From positions 1-10,416 of the forward strand of contig DATJMR010000271.1 of the NCBI GenBank assembly GCA_035508595.1: 10,416 bases of DNA. The letters are read 5' to 3'. Position numbers and translations under genes: made by a program. This DNA comes from Dyella_B sp035508595. GTDB lineage: Bacteria > Pseudomonadota > Gammaproteobacteria > Xanthomonadales > Rhodanobacteraceae. Positions 1 to 6,862 of this stretch are shown here, piece by piece; within the stretch, counting starts at the first letter, position 1, and every line of letters begins with the position of its first letter. The notes under the pieces are model-generated. The model made no database searches, was not told where the DNA came from, and saw only the letters and a program-made list of their open reading frames with translations.

Positions 1-2058
1 TTTGCGTTGGGTATAACGGATGCCGATCCGAAGAAGGTCAGTCTGCTGACTGAGCGCTTCATATCCATCGAGCGCAATGAGCCGCCCGATATCGATGTCG
101 ATTTCGAACACGAGCGACGCGAAGAGGTCATTCAATACGTCTACAACAAATACGGACGCGAACGCGCCGCGATTGCTGCCACGGTTATCTCCTACCGCAC
201 CAAAAGTGCGGTGCGTGATGTTGCCAAAGCCTTAGGTCTTCCCGAGGATCAAATCGAAAAGCTCGGCAACGGTTTCTTTCGTCTTGGGGATGCTTCTTTG
301 GACGGGCGTTTGCGCGAGCAAGGCTTCGATCCCGATGCGCCTGTGATACGCAAGCTCCTTGCATTGACCGCGCAATTGCGCGGCAAGCCGCGTCATCTGA
401 GCCAGCACGTAGGCGGCTTCGTGATTCACGATGCGCCTTTGCATGAACTGGTGCCGGTCGAAAACGCGGCGATGGCCGATCGCACCATCATCCAGTGGGA
501 CAAGGACGATCTGGATGCCATGGGCTTGCTCAAGGTCGATTGTCTGGCACTCGGTATGCTGACTTGTTTGCGCAAGTGCTTCGATCTTGTAAAGAAGCAT
601 CGCGACAAAACGCTGGATATCGCAACGATCGATCCCGACGACAGAAAGACCTACGAGATGATCCAGCGCGCTGACACTATCGGTGTATTTCAGATCGAAA
701 GCCGTGCGCAGATGGCCATGCTCCCGCGCCTCAGGCCGGCCAATTATTACGACTTGGTGATCCAGATCGCCATCGTGCGGCCCGGGCCGATCCAGGGCGA
801 CATGGTGCATCCGTATTTACGGCGCAGGCGCAAAGAAGAGCCGGTAACGTATCCTTCGGAGGCGGTGCGTCCGGTGCTTGAACGTACCCTTGGCGTGCCG
901 CTGTTCCAAGAACAAGTGATGAAGCTTGCCATGGTCGCAGCGGGTTACAAACCGGGAGAGGCTGATGAGTTGCGGCGAGCCATGGGAGCATGGAAGCGCT
1001 ACGGTGACATGGAAAAGCACCACGAGAAGCTTGTTTCCGGCATGTTGGAAAGAGGCTACACGCAAGAATTCGCCGAGCAGATCTTCAATCAGATAAAAGG
1101 CTTCGGCAGCTACGGTTTTCCGGAAAGTCACGCCGCCAGCTTCGCCAATCTTGCCTACACCAGCAGCTGGCTGAAGTGCCACGAACCTGCCATTTACGCC
1201 TGCGCACTGCTCAATGCGCAGCCGATGGGTTTTTATGGACCCAGCCAGATCGTGCAGGATGCGCAGCGTCACGGCATTCGCGCGCGGCCGGTGGATGTGC
1301 GTTACAGCGATTGGGATTGCACGCTGGAGTCCGACGCGCACAGCGAGAGCGGGTTGGCCTTGCGCCTTGGACTGCGTCAATTGCGCGGATGCAGCGAGAA
1401 AGTGGCGGAGCGTATTTCCAACGCGCGCAAAGTGACGCCCTTCCATGATGTCGTCGATCTGTGTACACGCGCCGCGCTGGATGCACGCCATCAAGATTTG
1501 CTGGCCGATGCAGGCGCTTTACGTGGATTGGCGGGTCATCGTCATCGTGCGCTATGGCTCACGTCTGGCGTGGAACCGCAATTGCCATTGTTTGGTCGTG
1601 CCAGTCCGCGCGAGCAAGACATCGTGCTTCCTCTGCCTACGCAGGTAGAGAACATGACGGCCGATTACGCGCATAGCGGTTTGAGCTTGGGGCCGCATCC
1701 GTTGAGGTTGTTGCGACCTCGTCTGCGCGCGGCGCGGTTTGTGGATTCGCGACGGTTGCAGAAGCTGCCGAATGCTTCCCGCGTGCGCACCGTAGGTCTT
1801 GTAACCCAGCGTCAACAGCCGCAAACGGCTAGCGGCGTCACCTTCATCACCATCGAAGACGAATTCGGTCATGTGAACGTGGTGGTGTGGAATCACATCG
1901 CGCAAACGCAGCGCCGCCCTTATCTGGAGGCACGCTTGTTGTCCGTGGAAGGCAAATGGGAGGCCGTCGATGGCGTCAGTCATCTGATCGCACAACGGCT
2001 GCGGGATATGAGCGGCATGCTGGCCGATCTGGATGCGCGTTCGCGAGATTTTCATTGA
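1..2058 (+). CDS. dnaE2: Error-prone DNA polymerase DnaE2/ImuC, 5'-truncated by the window edge
   Basis: This is a C-family DNA polymerase of the DnaE2 (ImuC) type, which in the ImuA-ImuB-DnaE2 system carries out mutagenic translesion synthesis after DNA damage. The frame is open from base 1, so the gene begins upstream; 685 residues are visible of a protein normally a little over 1,000, and the N-terminal PHP domain is missing. Numbering from base 1, PPDIDVDF holds Asp30 and Asp32, and LLKVD ends at Asp180; together these match the three catalytic aspartates of E. coli DnaE. Typical DnaE2 signatures follow: IVRPGPIQGDMVHPYLRRR, GVPLFQEQVM, LRRAMGAWKR and GFGSYGFPESHAASFANLAY. A helix-hairpin-helix region (about 455-510) and an OB-fold (about 595-675) end the protein shortly after, without the tau-binding tail of replicative DnaE. 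The stop overlaps the alkB start. Family LexA control is expected, but the promoter is outside the window. Confidence 0.96.
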   Translation, partial: FALGITDADPKKVSLLTERFISIERNEPPDIDVDFEHERREEVIQYVYNKYGRERAAIAATVISYRTKSAVRDVAKALGLPEDQIEKLGNGFFRLGDASLDGRLREQGFDPDAPVIRKLLALTAQLRGKPRHLSQHVGGFVIHDAPLHELVPVENAAMADRTIIQWDKDDLDAMGLLKVDCLALGMLTCLRKCFDLVKKHRDKTLDIATIDPDDRKTYEMIQRADTIGVFQIESRAQMAMLPRLRPANYYDLVIQIAIVRPGPIQGDMVHPYLRRRRKEEPVTYPSEAVRPVLERTLGVPLFQEQVMKLAMVAAGYKPGEADELRRAMGAWKRYGDMEKHHEKLVSGMLERGYTQEFAEQIFNQIKGFGSYGFPESHAASFANLAYTSSWLKCHEPAIYACALLNAQPMGFYGPSQIVQDAQRHGIRARPVDVRYSDWDCTLESDAHSESGLALRLGLRQLRGCSEKVAERISNARKVTPFHDVVDLCTRAALDARHQDLLADAGALRGLAGHRHRALWLTSGVEPQLPLFGRASPREQDIVLPLPTQVENMTADYAHSGLSLGPHPLRLLRPRLRAARFVDSRRLQKLPNASRVRTVGLVTQRQQPQTASGVTFITIEDEFGHVNVVVWNHIAQTQRRPYLEARLLSVEGKWEAVDGVSHLIAQRLRDMSGMLADLDARSRDFH

Positions 2059-2681
2059 TGCCATCCGAAGCGAACATCATGCAAACGCTACTTTTCGAGC
2101 CGAGCGTGCAAAGGATCGCCGATGACGCGACGGGGCCCGTCACCTATCAACCCGGTGTCATTTCATCTTCATCGGCCGCGACTTGGTTCGATACGTTGCG
2201 CCAACAGGGTCATTGGCACGAAACCTCGCGCATGATGTACGAGCGCATGGTCGGCGTGCCGCGACTGCATTGTCACTACGCCATCACCGATCCCGCGTTG
2301 CCGAAGGTGTTGCGCGACGCGCTGGCCGTGATCAAGCAGCAGGTCGATGCGCCATTCAACAGCATCGGGCTGAATTTCTATCGCGACGAGCACGACAGCG
2401 TGGCGCCGCATAACGACAAGCTGCATGAACTGGTGCCGCATCAGCCCATTGTGCTGTTGTCGCTAGGCGCGACGCGAACCATGGTGATTCGCCGCAAGCT
2501 GCCGCCGCATTTGAAAACGGAGCTGGAGCTGGAGGCGGGAAGTTTGTTGCTGATGGGGTGGAATGCGCAGCTGCACTACGACCATGGCATTCCCAAGTTG
2601 CCACGGCCAGTGGGGCCGCGCATCAGCGTGGCGTTTCGTGTAAGACCGACGCGTGCTTCGCAGGCGTGGGGTGCTCAATGA
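2058..2681 (+). CDS. alkB: AlkB-like 2-oxoglutarate/Fe(II) DNA dealkylase
   Basis: This is a 207-residue AlkB-family dioxygenase. Such enzymes use Fe(II), O2 and 2-oxoglutarate to oxidatively remove methyl groups such as 1-methyladenine and 3-methylcytosine from DNA. The iron ligands are visible as His118-Asn-Asp120 and His176, and the 2-oxoglutarate-binding pair as Arg188 and Arg194 in RISVAFR, corresponding to the RYNLTFR motif of E. coli AlkB. NFYRDEHD (106-113) matches the AlkB nucleotide-recognition segment. The length is close to the 216 residues of E. coli AlkB. The ATG at 2058 overlaps the dnaE2 stop (TGATG), which implies translational coupling. An in-frame ATG at 2079 (MQTLLFEPS, 200 residues) is an alternative, and neither has a strong Shine-Dalgarno. 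Placement behind dnaE2 suggests damage-induced co-expression (inference). Family membership is certain; whether DNA or RNA is the main substrate is not visible. Confidence 0.93.
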   Translation: MPSEANIMQTLLFEPSVQRIADDATGPVTYQPGVISSSSAATWFDTLRQQGHWHETSRMMYERMVGVPRLHCHYAITDPALPKVLRDALAVIKQQVDAPFNSIGLNFYRDEHDSVAPHNDKLHELVPHQPIVLLSLGATRTMVIRRKLPPHLKTELELEAGSLLLMGWNAQLHYDHGIPKLPRPVGPRISVAFRVRPTRASQAWGAQ

Positions 2682-2686
2682 CTCGC

Positions 2687-2722
2687 CGTTCGTCATTCCG
2701 GCCTGCGCCGCAATGACGAACG
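2687..2722. repeat. 36-base palindromic REP-like hairpin between convergent genes
   Basis: Arms CGTTCGTCATT (2687-2697) and AATGACGAACG (2712-2722) are perfectly complementary over 11 bases. Inside, a C/C mismatch (2698/2711) and CGGC/GCCG (2699-2702/2707-2710) continue the stem to a 4-base loop, CTGC. It lies between the converging ends of alkB and the HAD gene. The GTCATTCC...AATGAC core resembles a dispersed intergenic repeat common in proteobacteria. In one minus-strand frame it reads FVIAAQAGMT, the kind of spurious peptide (FVIPAQAGI type) that such repeats give. With no T-tract, it may act as a weak bidirectional terminator or mRNA 3' end stabiliser (inference). Confidence 0.75.
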
Positions 2723-2742
2723 TGTGAGCAAGCGGTTGAATC

Positions 2743-3378
2743 TCAGGCGGCTCGCAACAACCCTGCAAGATGCGCAGGATGCTCGATCACTGCATGCGCA
2801 CCTGCATCTTCGAGCTCTTGGCGACTGCCGAAACCCCATAGCGCGCCGATACCGGCAACACCATTGGCAACCGCGCCTTCGATATCGAAATGACGATCGC
2901 CAACCATGATGGCTGCGCGCGGCGACGCACCGAAATCGGCCAGCGCCTCGGCGATCATCGACGCCTTTTCGCTATGCGGACTTGACGGATGCGGCCCGTA
3001 CAGCTTTTCAAAACGACGACCGAAAGGCAGCGATTCGAGGATGGGCGTCGCGTGCCGCTGCGGCTTGCTGGTGACCACGGCAAGCCGATGACCTGCCGCA
3101 TGCAAATCGTCGATCATGGCCTCGATACCAGGATAGACGGCGTGTTCGCGCCATCCGATCGAAGCGAAACGTTCGTGGTAATGCTCGACGGCTTCTTCGA
3201 TGCGTATCGCGTCGTGATCGAGCAGCGGCGCAAAACTGTGCCGCAACGGCGGTCCGATCCACGAACGTAATTCGACGGGTTCGGGCACGCCCAATTTGAC
3301 CAGGGCGTGCCGAATGCAAGCGGTAATGCCGAGTTCGGAATCGATCAGCGTGCCATCGAGGTCGAACAGACAAAGCAT
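2743..3378 (-). CDS. HAD-superfamily phosphatase, 5'-nucleotidase/phosphoglycolate phosphatase-like
   Basis: This is a 211-residue cytosolic HAD phosphohydrolase with all four motifs. Motif I is DLDGT with nucleophile Asp6 and acid/base Asp8, motif II is VVTSKP with Thr103, motif III is Lys138, and motif IV is VGDRHFDIEGA with Asp161 and Asp165. Residues of about 15-80, including IGPPLRHSF, form a small alpha-helical C1 cap. The whole pattern, including YGPHPSSPHSEKASMI and the C-terminal WGFGSRQELEDAGAHAV, is the one I associate with the HAD 5'-nucleotidase subfamily, which is often annotated as phosphoglycolate phosphatase (gph). The substrate cannot be fixed from sequence. The ATG lies 3 bases after the pgk stop with only a weak GAAG upstream, so it is probably translated by coupling to pgk. 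This suggests a role close to glycolysis, for example clearing phosphorylated side products (inference). Confidence 0.9.
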   Translation of the reverse strand: MLCLFDLDGTLIDSELGITACIRHALVKLGVPEPVELRSWIGPPLRHSFAPLLDHDAIRIEEAVEHYHERFASIGWREHAVYPGIEAMIDDLHAAGHRLAVVTSKPQRHATPILESLPFGRRFEKLYGPHPSSPHSEKASMIAEALADFGASPRAAIMVGDRHFDIEGAVANGVAGIGALWGFGSRQELEDAGAHAVIEHPAHLAGLLRAA

Positions 3379-3381
3379 CGA

Positions 3382-4560
3382 TTACTTCGCGGTACGCGCT
3401 TTGAGCGCGGCGACGGCCGGCAGTTCCTTGCCTTCCAGAAATTCCAGGAATGCGCCGCCGCCGGTGGAAATATAGGAAACTTTATCCGCAATGCCGTACT
3501 TATCCACGGCGGCCAGCGTGTCGCCGCCGCCGGCGATGGAGAATGCTTTGGAATCGGCGATCGCATGCGCCAGCACTTCCGTGCCCTTGCCGAACGCATC
3601 GAATTCGAACACGCCCACCGGACCGTTCCACACCACCGTGCCGGCCTTGGCGATCAGTTCGGCGTAGCGCTTGGCGGTTTCCGGGCCGATGTCCAGAATC
3701 ATTTCGTCGTCTTTCACCTGTTCCACGGACTTCACCGTGGCAGGTGCGTGCGCGGAGAACTCTGGCGCGACGACCACATCCACCGGCATCGGCACTTCGG
3801 CGCCACGACGCTTGGCGTCGGCCATCACTTTCTTGGCAGCGGCCAGAAGATCCGGTTCGTACAACGAATTGCCGACCGGATAACCGGCGGCAGCAATAAA
3901 GGTGTTGGCGATGCCGCCGCCCACGATCAGCTGGTCCACCTTGCCGATCAGGTTTTCGAGCAACATGAGTTTGGTGGAAACCTTGGAGCCGGCGACGATC
4001 GCCAGCAGCGGATGCGCCGGCTGTTCCAGCGCCTTGCCCAGTGCGTCGAGTTCGTCGCACAGCAGCGGGCCGGCCGCCGCGACGGGCGCGAACTTGATCA
4101 CGCCATGCGTGGACGCTTGCGCGCGATGCGCGGTGCCAAAGGCATCCATGACGAACACATCGCACAACGCCGCGTACTTCTTGGAGAGCGCCTCGTCGTC
4201 CTTGCCTTCGCCGACATTCATGCGGCAGTTTTCCAGCACTACCACTTCGCCTTCGGCCACGTCCACGCCGTTGAGGTAATCGGCAATCAGGCGTACCGGC
4301 GTGCCCAGATGTTCGCCCAGCCATTTCGCGACGGGTGCGAGAGAGGATTCGGCGTCGAATTGACCCTCCTTCGGCCGACCCAGGTGCGAGATCACCATCA
4401 CCCTGGCGCCGGCATCGCGTGCGGCCTTGATGGTGGGCAATGAGGCATCCAGACGTTGCGTGGACGTGATGTGACCGTTTTCGATCGGCACGTTCAAATC
4501 TTCGCGAATCAGCACGCGTTTGCCGCGCAGGTCGAGGTCGCTCATGCGGGTGATGGTCAC
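3382..4560 (-). CDS. pgk: Phosphoglycerate kinase
   Basis: The product transfers a phosphate from 1,3-bisphosphoglycerate to ADP, giving 3-phosphoglycerate and ATP in glycolysis, and works in reverse in gluconeogenesis. The 392-residue product (387 in E. coli) is intact. Substrate-site motifs are DLN (21-23), Arg36, HLGRP (59-63) and GTAHRAQAST (142-151). The nucleotide side shows GSKVSTK (191-197), GGGIANTF (214-221), WNGPVGVFE (311-319), GGGDT (344-348) and STGGGAFLEFLEG near the end. I chose the GTG at 4560 because an AGGAG lies 7 bases upstream (complement of 4568-4572) and the resulting MTITRMSDLDL matches the E. coli MSVIKMTDLDL start. The frame extends open to 4599, but without start support, and the inner ATG at 4545 would cut the conserved N-terminus. 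The HAD gene follows after 3 bases. The usual glycolytic neighbours gap, pyk and fba are not visible on the downstream side. Confidence 0.97.
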   Translation of the reverse strand: MTITRMSDLDLRGKRVLIREDLNVPIENGHITSTQRLDASLPTIKAARDAGARVMVISHLGRPKEGQFDAESSLAPVAKWLGEHLGTPVRLIADYLNGVDVAEGEVVVLENCRMNVGEGKDDEALSKKYAALCDVFVMDAFGTAHRAQASTHGVIKFAPVAAAGPLLCDELDALGKALEQPAHPLLAIVAGSKVSTKLMLLENLIGKVDQLIVGGGIANTFIAAAGYPVGNSLYEPDLLAAAKKVMADAKRRGAEVPMPVDVVVAPEFSAHAPATVKSVEQVKDDEMILDIGPETAKRYAELIAKAGTVVWNGPVGVFEFDAFGKGTEVLAHAIADSKAFSIAGGGDTLAAVDKYGIADKVSYISTGGGAFLEFLEGKELPAVAALKARTAK

Positions 4561-4688
4561 GGGAAAACTCCTGGCAGCTTTACGAAAAGTCGACCCCAAG
4601 GCCGGAACCGCGTATTTTCCCGCCGCCCTCGCAACGATGCAAACGCCGCAGGTTTAAACTGGCGCCCTCCTTGTCCAGGGAACGGTCC
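4561..4688. promoter_or_regulatory. Divergent intergenic region between pgk and maiA
   Basis: These 128 bases must hold the promoters of both divergent transcription units unless they are read from elsewhere. I see no convincing -35/-10 pair on either strand. The only striking element is the 8-base palindrome GTTTAAAC at 4652-4659, an AT-rich island in GC-rich DNA and a plausible -10 or melting region for the rightward gene. An AGGGA at 4677-4681 is the maiA ribosome-binding site. Confidence 0.45.
4568..4572 (-). promoter_or_regulatory. Shine-Dalgarno deciding the GTG start of pgk
   Basis: Read on the minus strand, CAGGAG is followed by TTTTCCC and then GTG. The 7-base spacing is ideal and favours the GTG at 4560 over the upstream extension to 4599 and the inner ATG. 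Confidence 0.8.
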
Positions 4689-5357
4689 ATGTCCTCCAGC
4701 CTCGTTCTGTACAGCTACTGGCGCTCCAGCGCGGCCTTCCGTGTACGCATTGCGCTGAATCTAAAGGGTTTGCGTTACGAAACGCGGGCAGTGCACCTGG
4801 TTCGCGACGGCGGCGAGCAGCACGCCCCGGACTATGTCGCGCTGAACCCGCAACAGCTGGTGCCGACCTTGATGGATGGCGAGAAAGTGATCACCCAATC
4901 GATGGCCATCGTCGAATACCTGGACGAAACCCATCCAAATCCCGCTTTGCTGCCTACCGACGCCGCGGGGCGGGCTCGTGTACGCGCCCTGTCGCAGCTG
5001 GTCGGTTGCGATATCCACCCCATCGGGAATCTGCGTGTGCTCCAGCACATCGCGTCGCAATGGGGCGCGGACGACGAACAAAAGGCGATTTGGTCGCGAC
5101 ATTGGATCACGACCGGATTCCAGGCGCTGGAGGCGATGCTGGCTAACAACAAAAACACCGGCCATTTTTGCCACGGCGATACACCGGGCATGGCCGATGC
5201 GTGTTTGGTGCCGCAGGTGTACAACGCGCGCCGATGGAAAGTGCCGCTGGGCGATTATCCAACCATCCTGCGCATCGATGCGGCGTGCGCAGCGCTGGAT
5301 GCGTTCCATGATGCGACGCCCGAGCGGCAACCCGACGCGCCAACTGCTGCTGCGTAA
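4689..5357 (+). CDS. maiA: Maleylacetoacetate isomerase / zeta-class glutathione S-transferase
   Basis: This is a 222-residue zeta-class GST. Family enzymes use glutathione to isomerise maleylacetoacetate to fumarylacetoacetate in tyrosine/homogentisate breakdown. The N-terminal thioredoxin-like domain (about 1-85) opens with LYSYWRSSAAFRVRIALNLKG, where Ser13-Ser14 occupy the glutathione-activating position of the eukaryotic SSC motif; the Cys is Ala here, as in many bacterial homologues. ALNPQQLVPTL (51-61) carries the cis-proline, and QSMAIVEYLDE (70-80) is the glutathione gamma-glutamyl site. The helical C-terminal domain has CDIHPIGNLRVLQHI (107-121) and GMADACLVPQVYNARRW (167-183), typical of the family. 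The start is the ATG with AGGGA 7 bases upstream. Fumarylacetoacetase and homogentisate dioxygenase genes are absent from the window, so a more general GST role remains possible. The stop overlaps the next gene by one base. Confidence 0.92.
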   Translation: MSSSLVLYSYWRSSAAFRVRIALNLKGLRYETRAVHLVRDGGEQHAPDYVALNPQQLVPTLMDGEKVITQSMAIVEYLDETHPNPALLPTDAAGRARVRALSQLVGCDIHPIGNLRVLQHIASQWGADDEQKAIWSRHWITTGFQALEAMLANNKNTGHFCHGDTPGMADACLVPQVYNARRWKVPLGDYPTILRIDAACAALDAFHDATPERQPDAPTAAA

Positions 5358-5737
5358 TGGCCGGCTTTTTGCGCCATCTCTGGCGCTGGCAGCGTGGAAG
5401 GCAGGCGTCCGGCTACGACAAATTGCTCTTGGGTGGTTTGCCCTGGCCGGTGCCGTGCGATTGCTATCTGCTGCGTTTCCCTCAGGGCGCCCATGTGCCA
5501 CCGCATGTCGATCGCGTGCCGAACGGACGCCACTATCGGCTCAACATCATTTTGCGTCCCGCCAAGAAAGGGGGCGAATTTCTCTGCGAGCGCCCCATCT
5601 ATACCAGCGACAGGGTGAAGTTTTTCCGCCCCGATGTGGAAACGCACAGCGTGACCAAAATCGAGGAAGGCAGTCGCTGGGTTCTGAGTATGGGTTGGGT
5701 GCGAGGTGCGCGGAGCGGTACACGCCCCGCGGCCTGA
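5357..5737 (+). CDS. Small 2-oxoglutarate/Fe(II)-dependent oxygenase-like protein
   Basis: This 126-residue protein looks like a minimal double-stranded beta-helix 2-oxoglutarate/Fe(II) oxygenase. The metal triad is readable as His50-Val-Asp52 in PPHVDRV and His97 in ETHSVTKIEEG, with Arg107 in GSRWVLSMGW at the usual 2-oxoglutarate-binding place. RHYRLNIILRPAKKGGEF (58-75) resembles the R..T..YLN...GGE strand region of prolyl-4-hydroxylase-like enzymes, and VKFFRPDVETHSV matches the strand before the distal histidine. At 126 residues it is shorter than most members and is essentially the catalytic core alone. The ATG lies in the maiA stop (TAATG), so it is probably translated by coupling. 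The substrate is unknown; a protein, peptide or small-molecule hydroxylation role cannot be chosen from sequence. Its reading frame, stop and catalytic residues all look intact. Confidence 0.8.
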   Translation: MAGFLRHLWRWQRGRQASGYDKLLLGGLPWPVPCDCYLLRFPQGAHVPPHVDRVPNGRHYRLNIILRPAKKGGEFLCERPIYTSDRVKFFRPDVETHSVTKIEEGSRWVLSMGWVRGARSGTRPAA

Positions 5738-5738
5738 A

Positions 5739-5759
5739 GCTGGGTTTTAGAAACCCAGC
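5739..5759. terminator. Shared hairpin between converging oxygenase and pilU genes
   Basis: GCTGGGTTT (5739-5747) and AAACCCAGC (5751-5759) form a perfect 9-base stem with a 3-base loop. It begins two bases after the oxygenase stop and contains the last codons (Gly-Leu-Gly-Phe) and TAA stop of pilU on the other strand. There is no T-tract on either side, so it may be a weak bidirectional terminator or an mRNA 3' end stabiliser. Confidence 0.55.
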
Positions 5760-6862
5760 CCGTACGGATCGTTGCCCGCCAACTCCGCCGTCTCGGCGTT
5801 TCCGCCCTCGGACAGACGAATCTTCAACGCCAAACCGTCGCGCGAGTCGGCTTTCGCAAGCGCCTCTTCCAGCTCGATGCGGCCGTTCTTGTACAACTTG
5901 TAGAGCGACTGATCGAACGTCTGCATGCCTTCCTGCAGACTGCGGTCCATGGCTTCCTTCACTTCGTGGATCTGACCGCGGCGGATCATGTCGCGAATGA
6001 AAGGCGTGTTGAGCAGCACTTCCACCGCCGGCAAACGGCGACCGTCTTTGCCGCTGACCAGACGCTGGCTGATCACCGCGCGCAGGTTCAGGGCCAGATT
6101 CATCAGCACGTTCTTATGCGCCGACTCGGGGAAGAAGTTGAGGATGCGTTCCAGCGTCTGGTCGGCGTTGTTGGAGTGCAGCGTCGCCAGGCAGAGGTGA
6201 CCGGTTTCGGAGAAGGCGATCGCCGCCTCCATCGTGTCGGTGTCGCGAATTTCGCCGATCATGATCACGTCCGGCGCTTCGCGCATCGCGTTGCGCAGGG
6301 CTTCGTGATACGTGTGCGTATCCAGGCCCACTTCGCGCTGGTTGACGATCGACTTCTTGTGGCGGTGCAGGTATTCGATCGGGTCCTCGATGGTGAGGAT
6401 ATGGCCCGACGAATTGCTGTTGCGATGGTCCAGCATGGCCGCCAGCGTGGTCGACTTGCCCGAACCGGTCGCGCCCACCACCAGGATCAGGCCGCGCGGC
6501 TCCATGATCAGATCGCGGAAAATGGGCGGCAGCTGCAATTGCTCGACGCTCGGGATCTCGCTCTTGATCGCGCGGATCACCATGCCCACTTCGCCGCGTT
6601 GCTTGAATACATTGATGCGGAAACGGCCGGCTTCTTTCACGGCCAGAGCCATATTGAGCTCCAGGTCACGTTCGAACTGTGGAACCTGCCCCTCATCCAT
6701 CAATGAATAGGCGATTTTCTTCACCATGCCGCTGGGCAGCCCGGTATTGCCGAGCGGGTACAACTTGCCCTCGACCTTGATGTTCACGGGGGCGCCCGTC
6801 GTCAGAAACATGTCCGACGCGCCCTTGTCCACCATCAACTTGAGGAAGTAACCGATATCCAC
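5747..6862 (-). CDS. pilU: Type IV pilus retraction ATPase PilU
   Basis: This is a 371-residue hexameric secretion-type ATPase of the PilT/PilU family, which powers type IV pilus retraction at the inner-membrane base of the machine. Visible motifs are an N-terminal GASDMFLTTGAPV (14-26), Walker A GATGSGKS (130-137), the Asp box TIEDPIEYLH (157-166), Walker B DVIMIGEIR (198-206) and the His box GHLCLATLH (221-229). The sequence GHLCLATLHSNNADQTLERILNFFP and the PDVIMIGEIR context match PilU rather than PilT, which has GHLVFGTLHT, and the length is nearer PilU (382 in Pseudomonas aeruginosa) than PilT (344). The start is a GTG at 6862, the only candidate giving the family N-terminus MDIGYFLKLMVDKG; a clear Shine-Dalgarno at normal distance is lacking. 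pilT, its usual upstream partner, is not adjacent: the next gene upstream is divergent. Confidence 0.95.
   Translation of the reverse strand: MDIGYFLKLMVDKGASDMFLTTGAPVNIKVEGKLYPLGNTGLPSGMVKKIAYSLMDEGQVPQFERDLELNMALAVKEAGRFRINVFKQRGEVGMVIRAIKSEIPSVEQLQLPPIFRDLIMEPRGLILVVGATGSGKSTTLAAMLDHRNSNSSGHILTIEDPIEYLHRHKKSIVNQREVGLDTHTYHEALRNAMREAPDVIMIGEIRDTDTMEAAIAFSETGHLCLATLHSNNADQTLERILNFFPESAHKNVLMNLALNLRAVISQRLVSGKDGRRLPAVEVLLNTPFIRDMIRRGQIHEVKEAMDRSLQEGMQTFDQSLYKLYKNGRIELEEALAKADSRDGLALKIRLSEGGNAETAELAGNDPYGLGF

Noticed and set aside
7..9. TTG as the start codon of the polymerase
   Set aside because: The frame is open to base 1 and the visible protein starts in the middle of the DnaE2 polymerase domain, so this is an internal leucine of a truncated gene.
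3307..4443. 378-codon open frame antisense to pgk
   Set aside because: It is a shadow of the pgk codon pattern with low-information composition and no family motif.
4978..6000. 340-codon plus-strand frame across maiA, the oxygenase gene and the end of pilU
   Set aside because: It overlaps three well-supported genes, is extremely Arg/Ser/Pro-rich and shows no domain; it is a typical GC-rich shadow.
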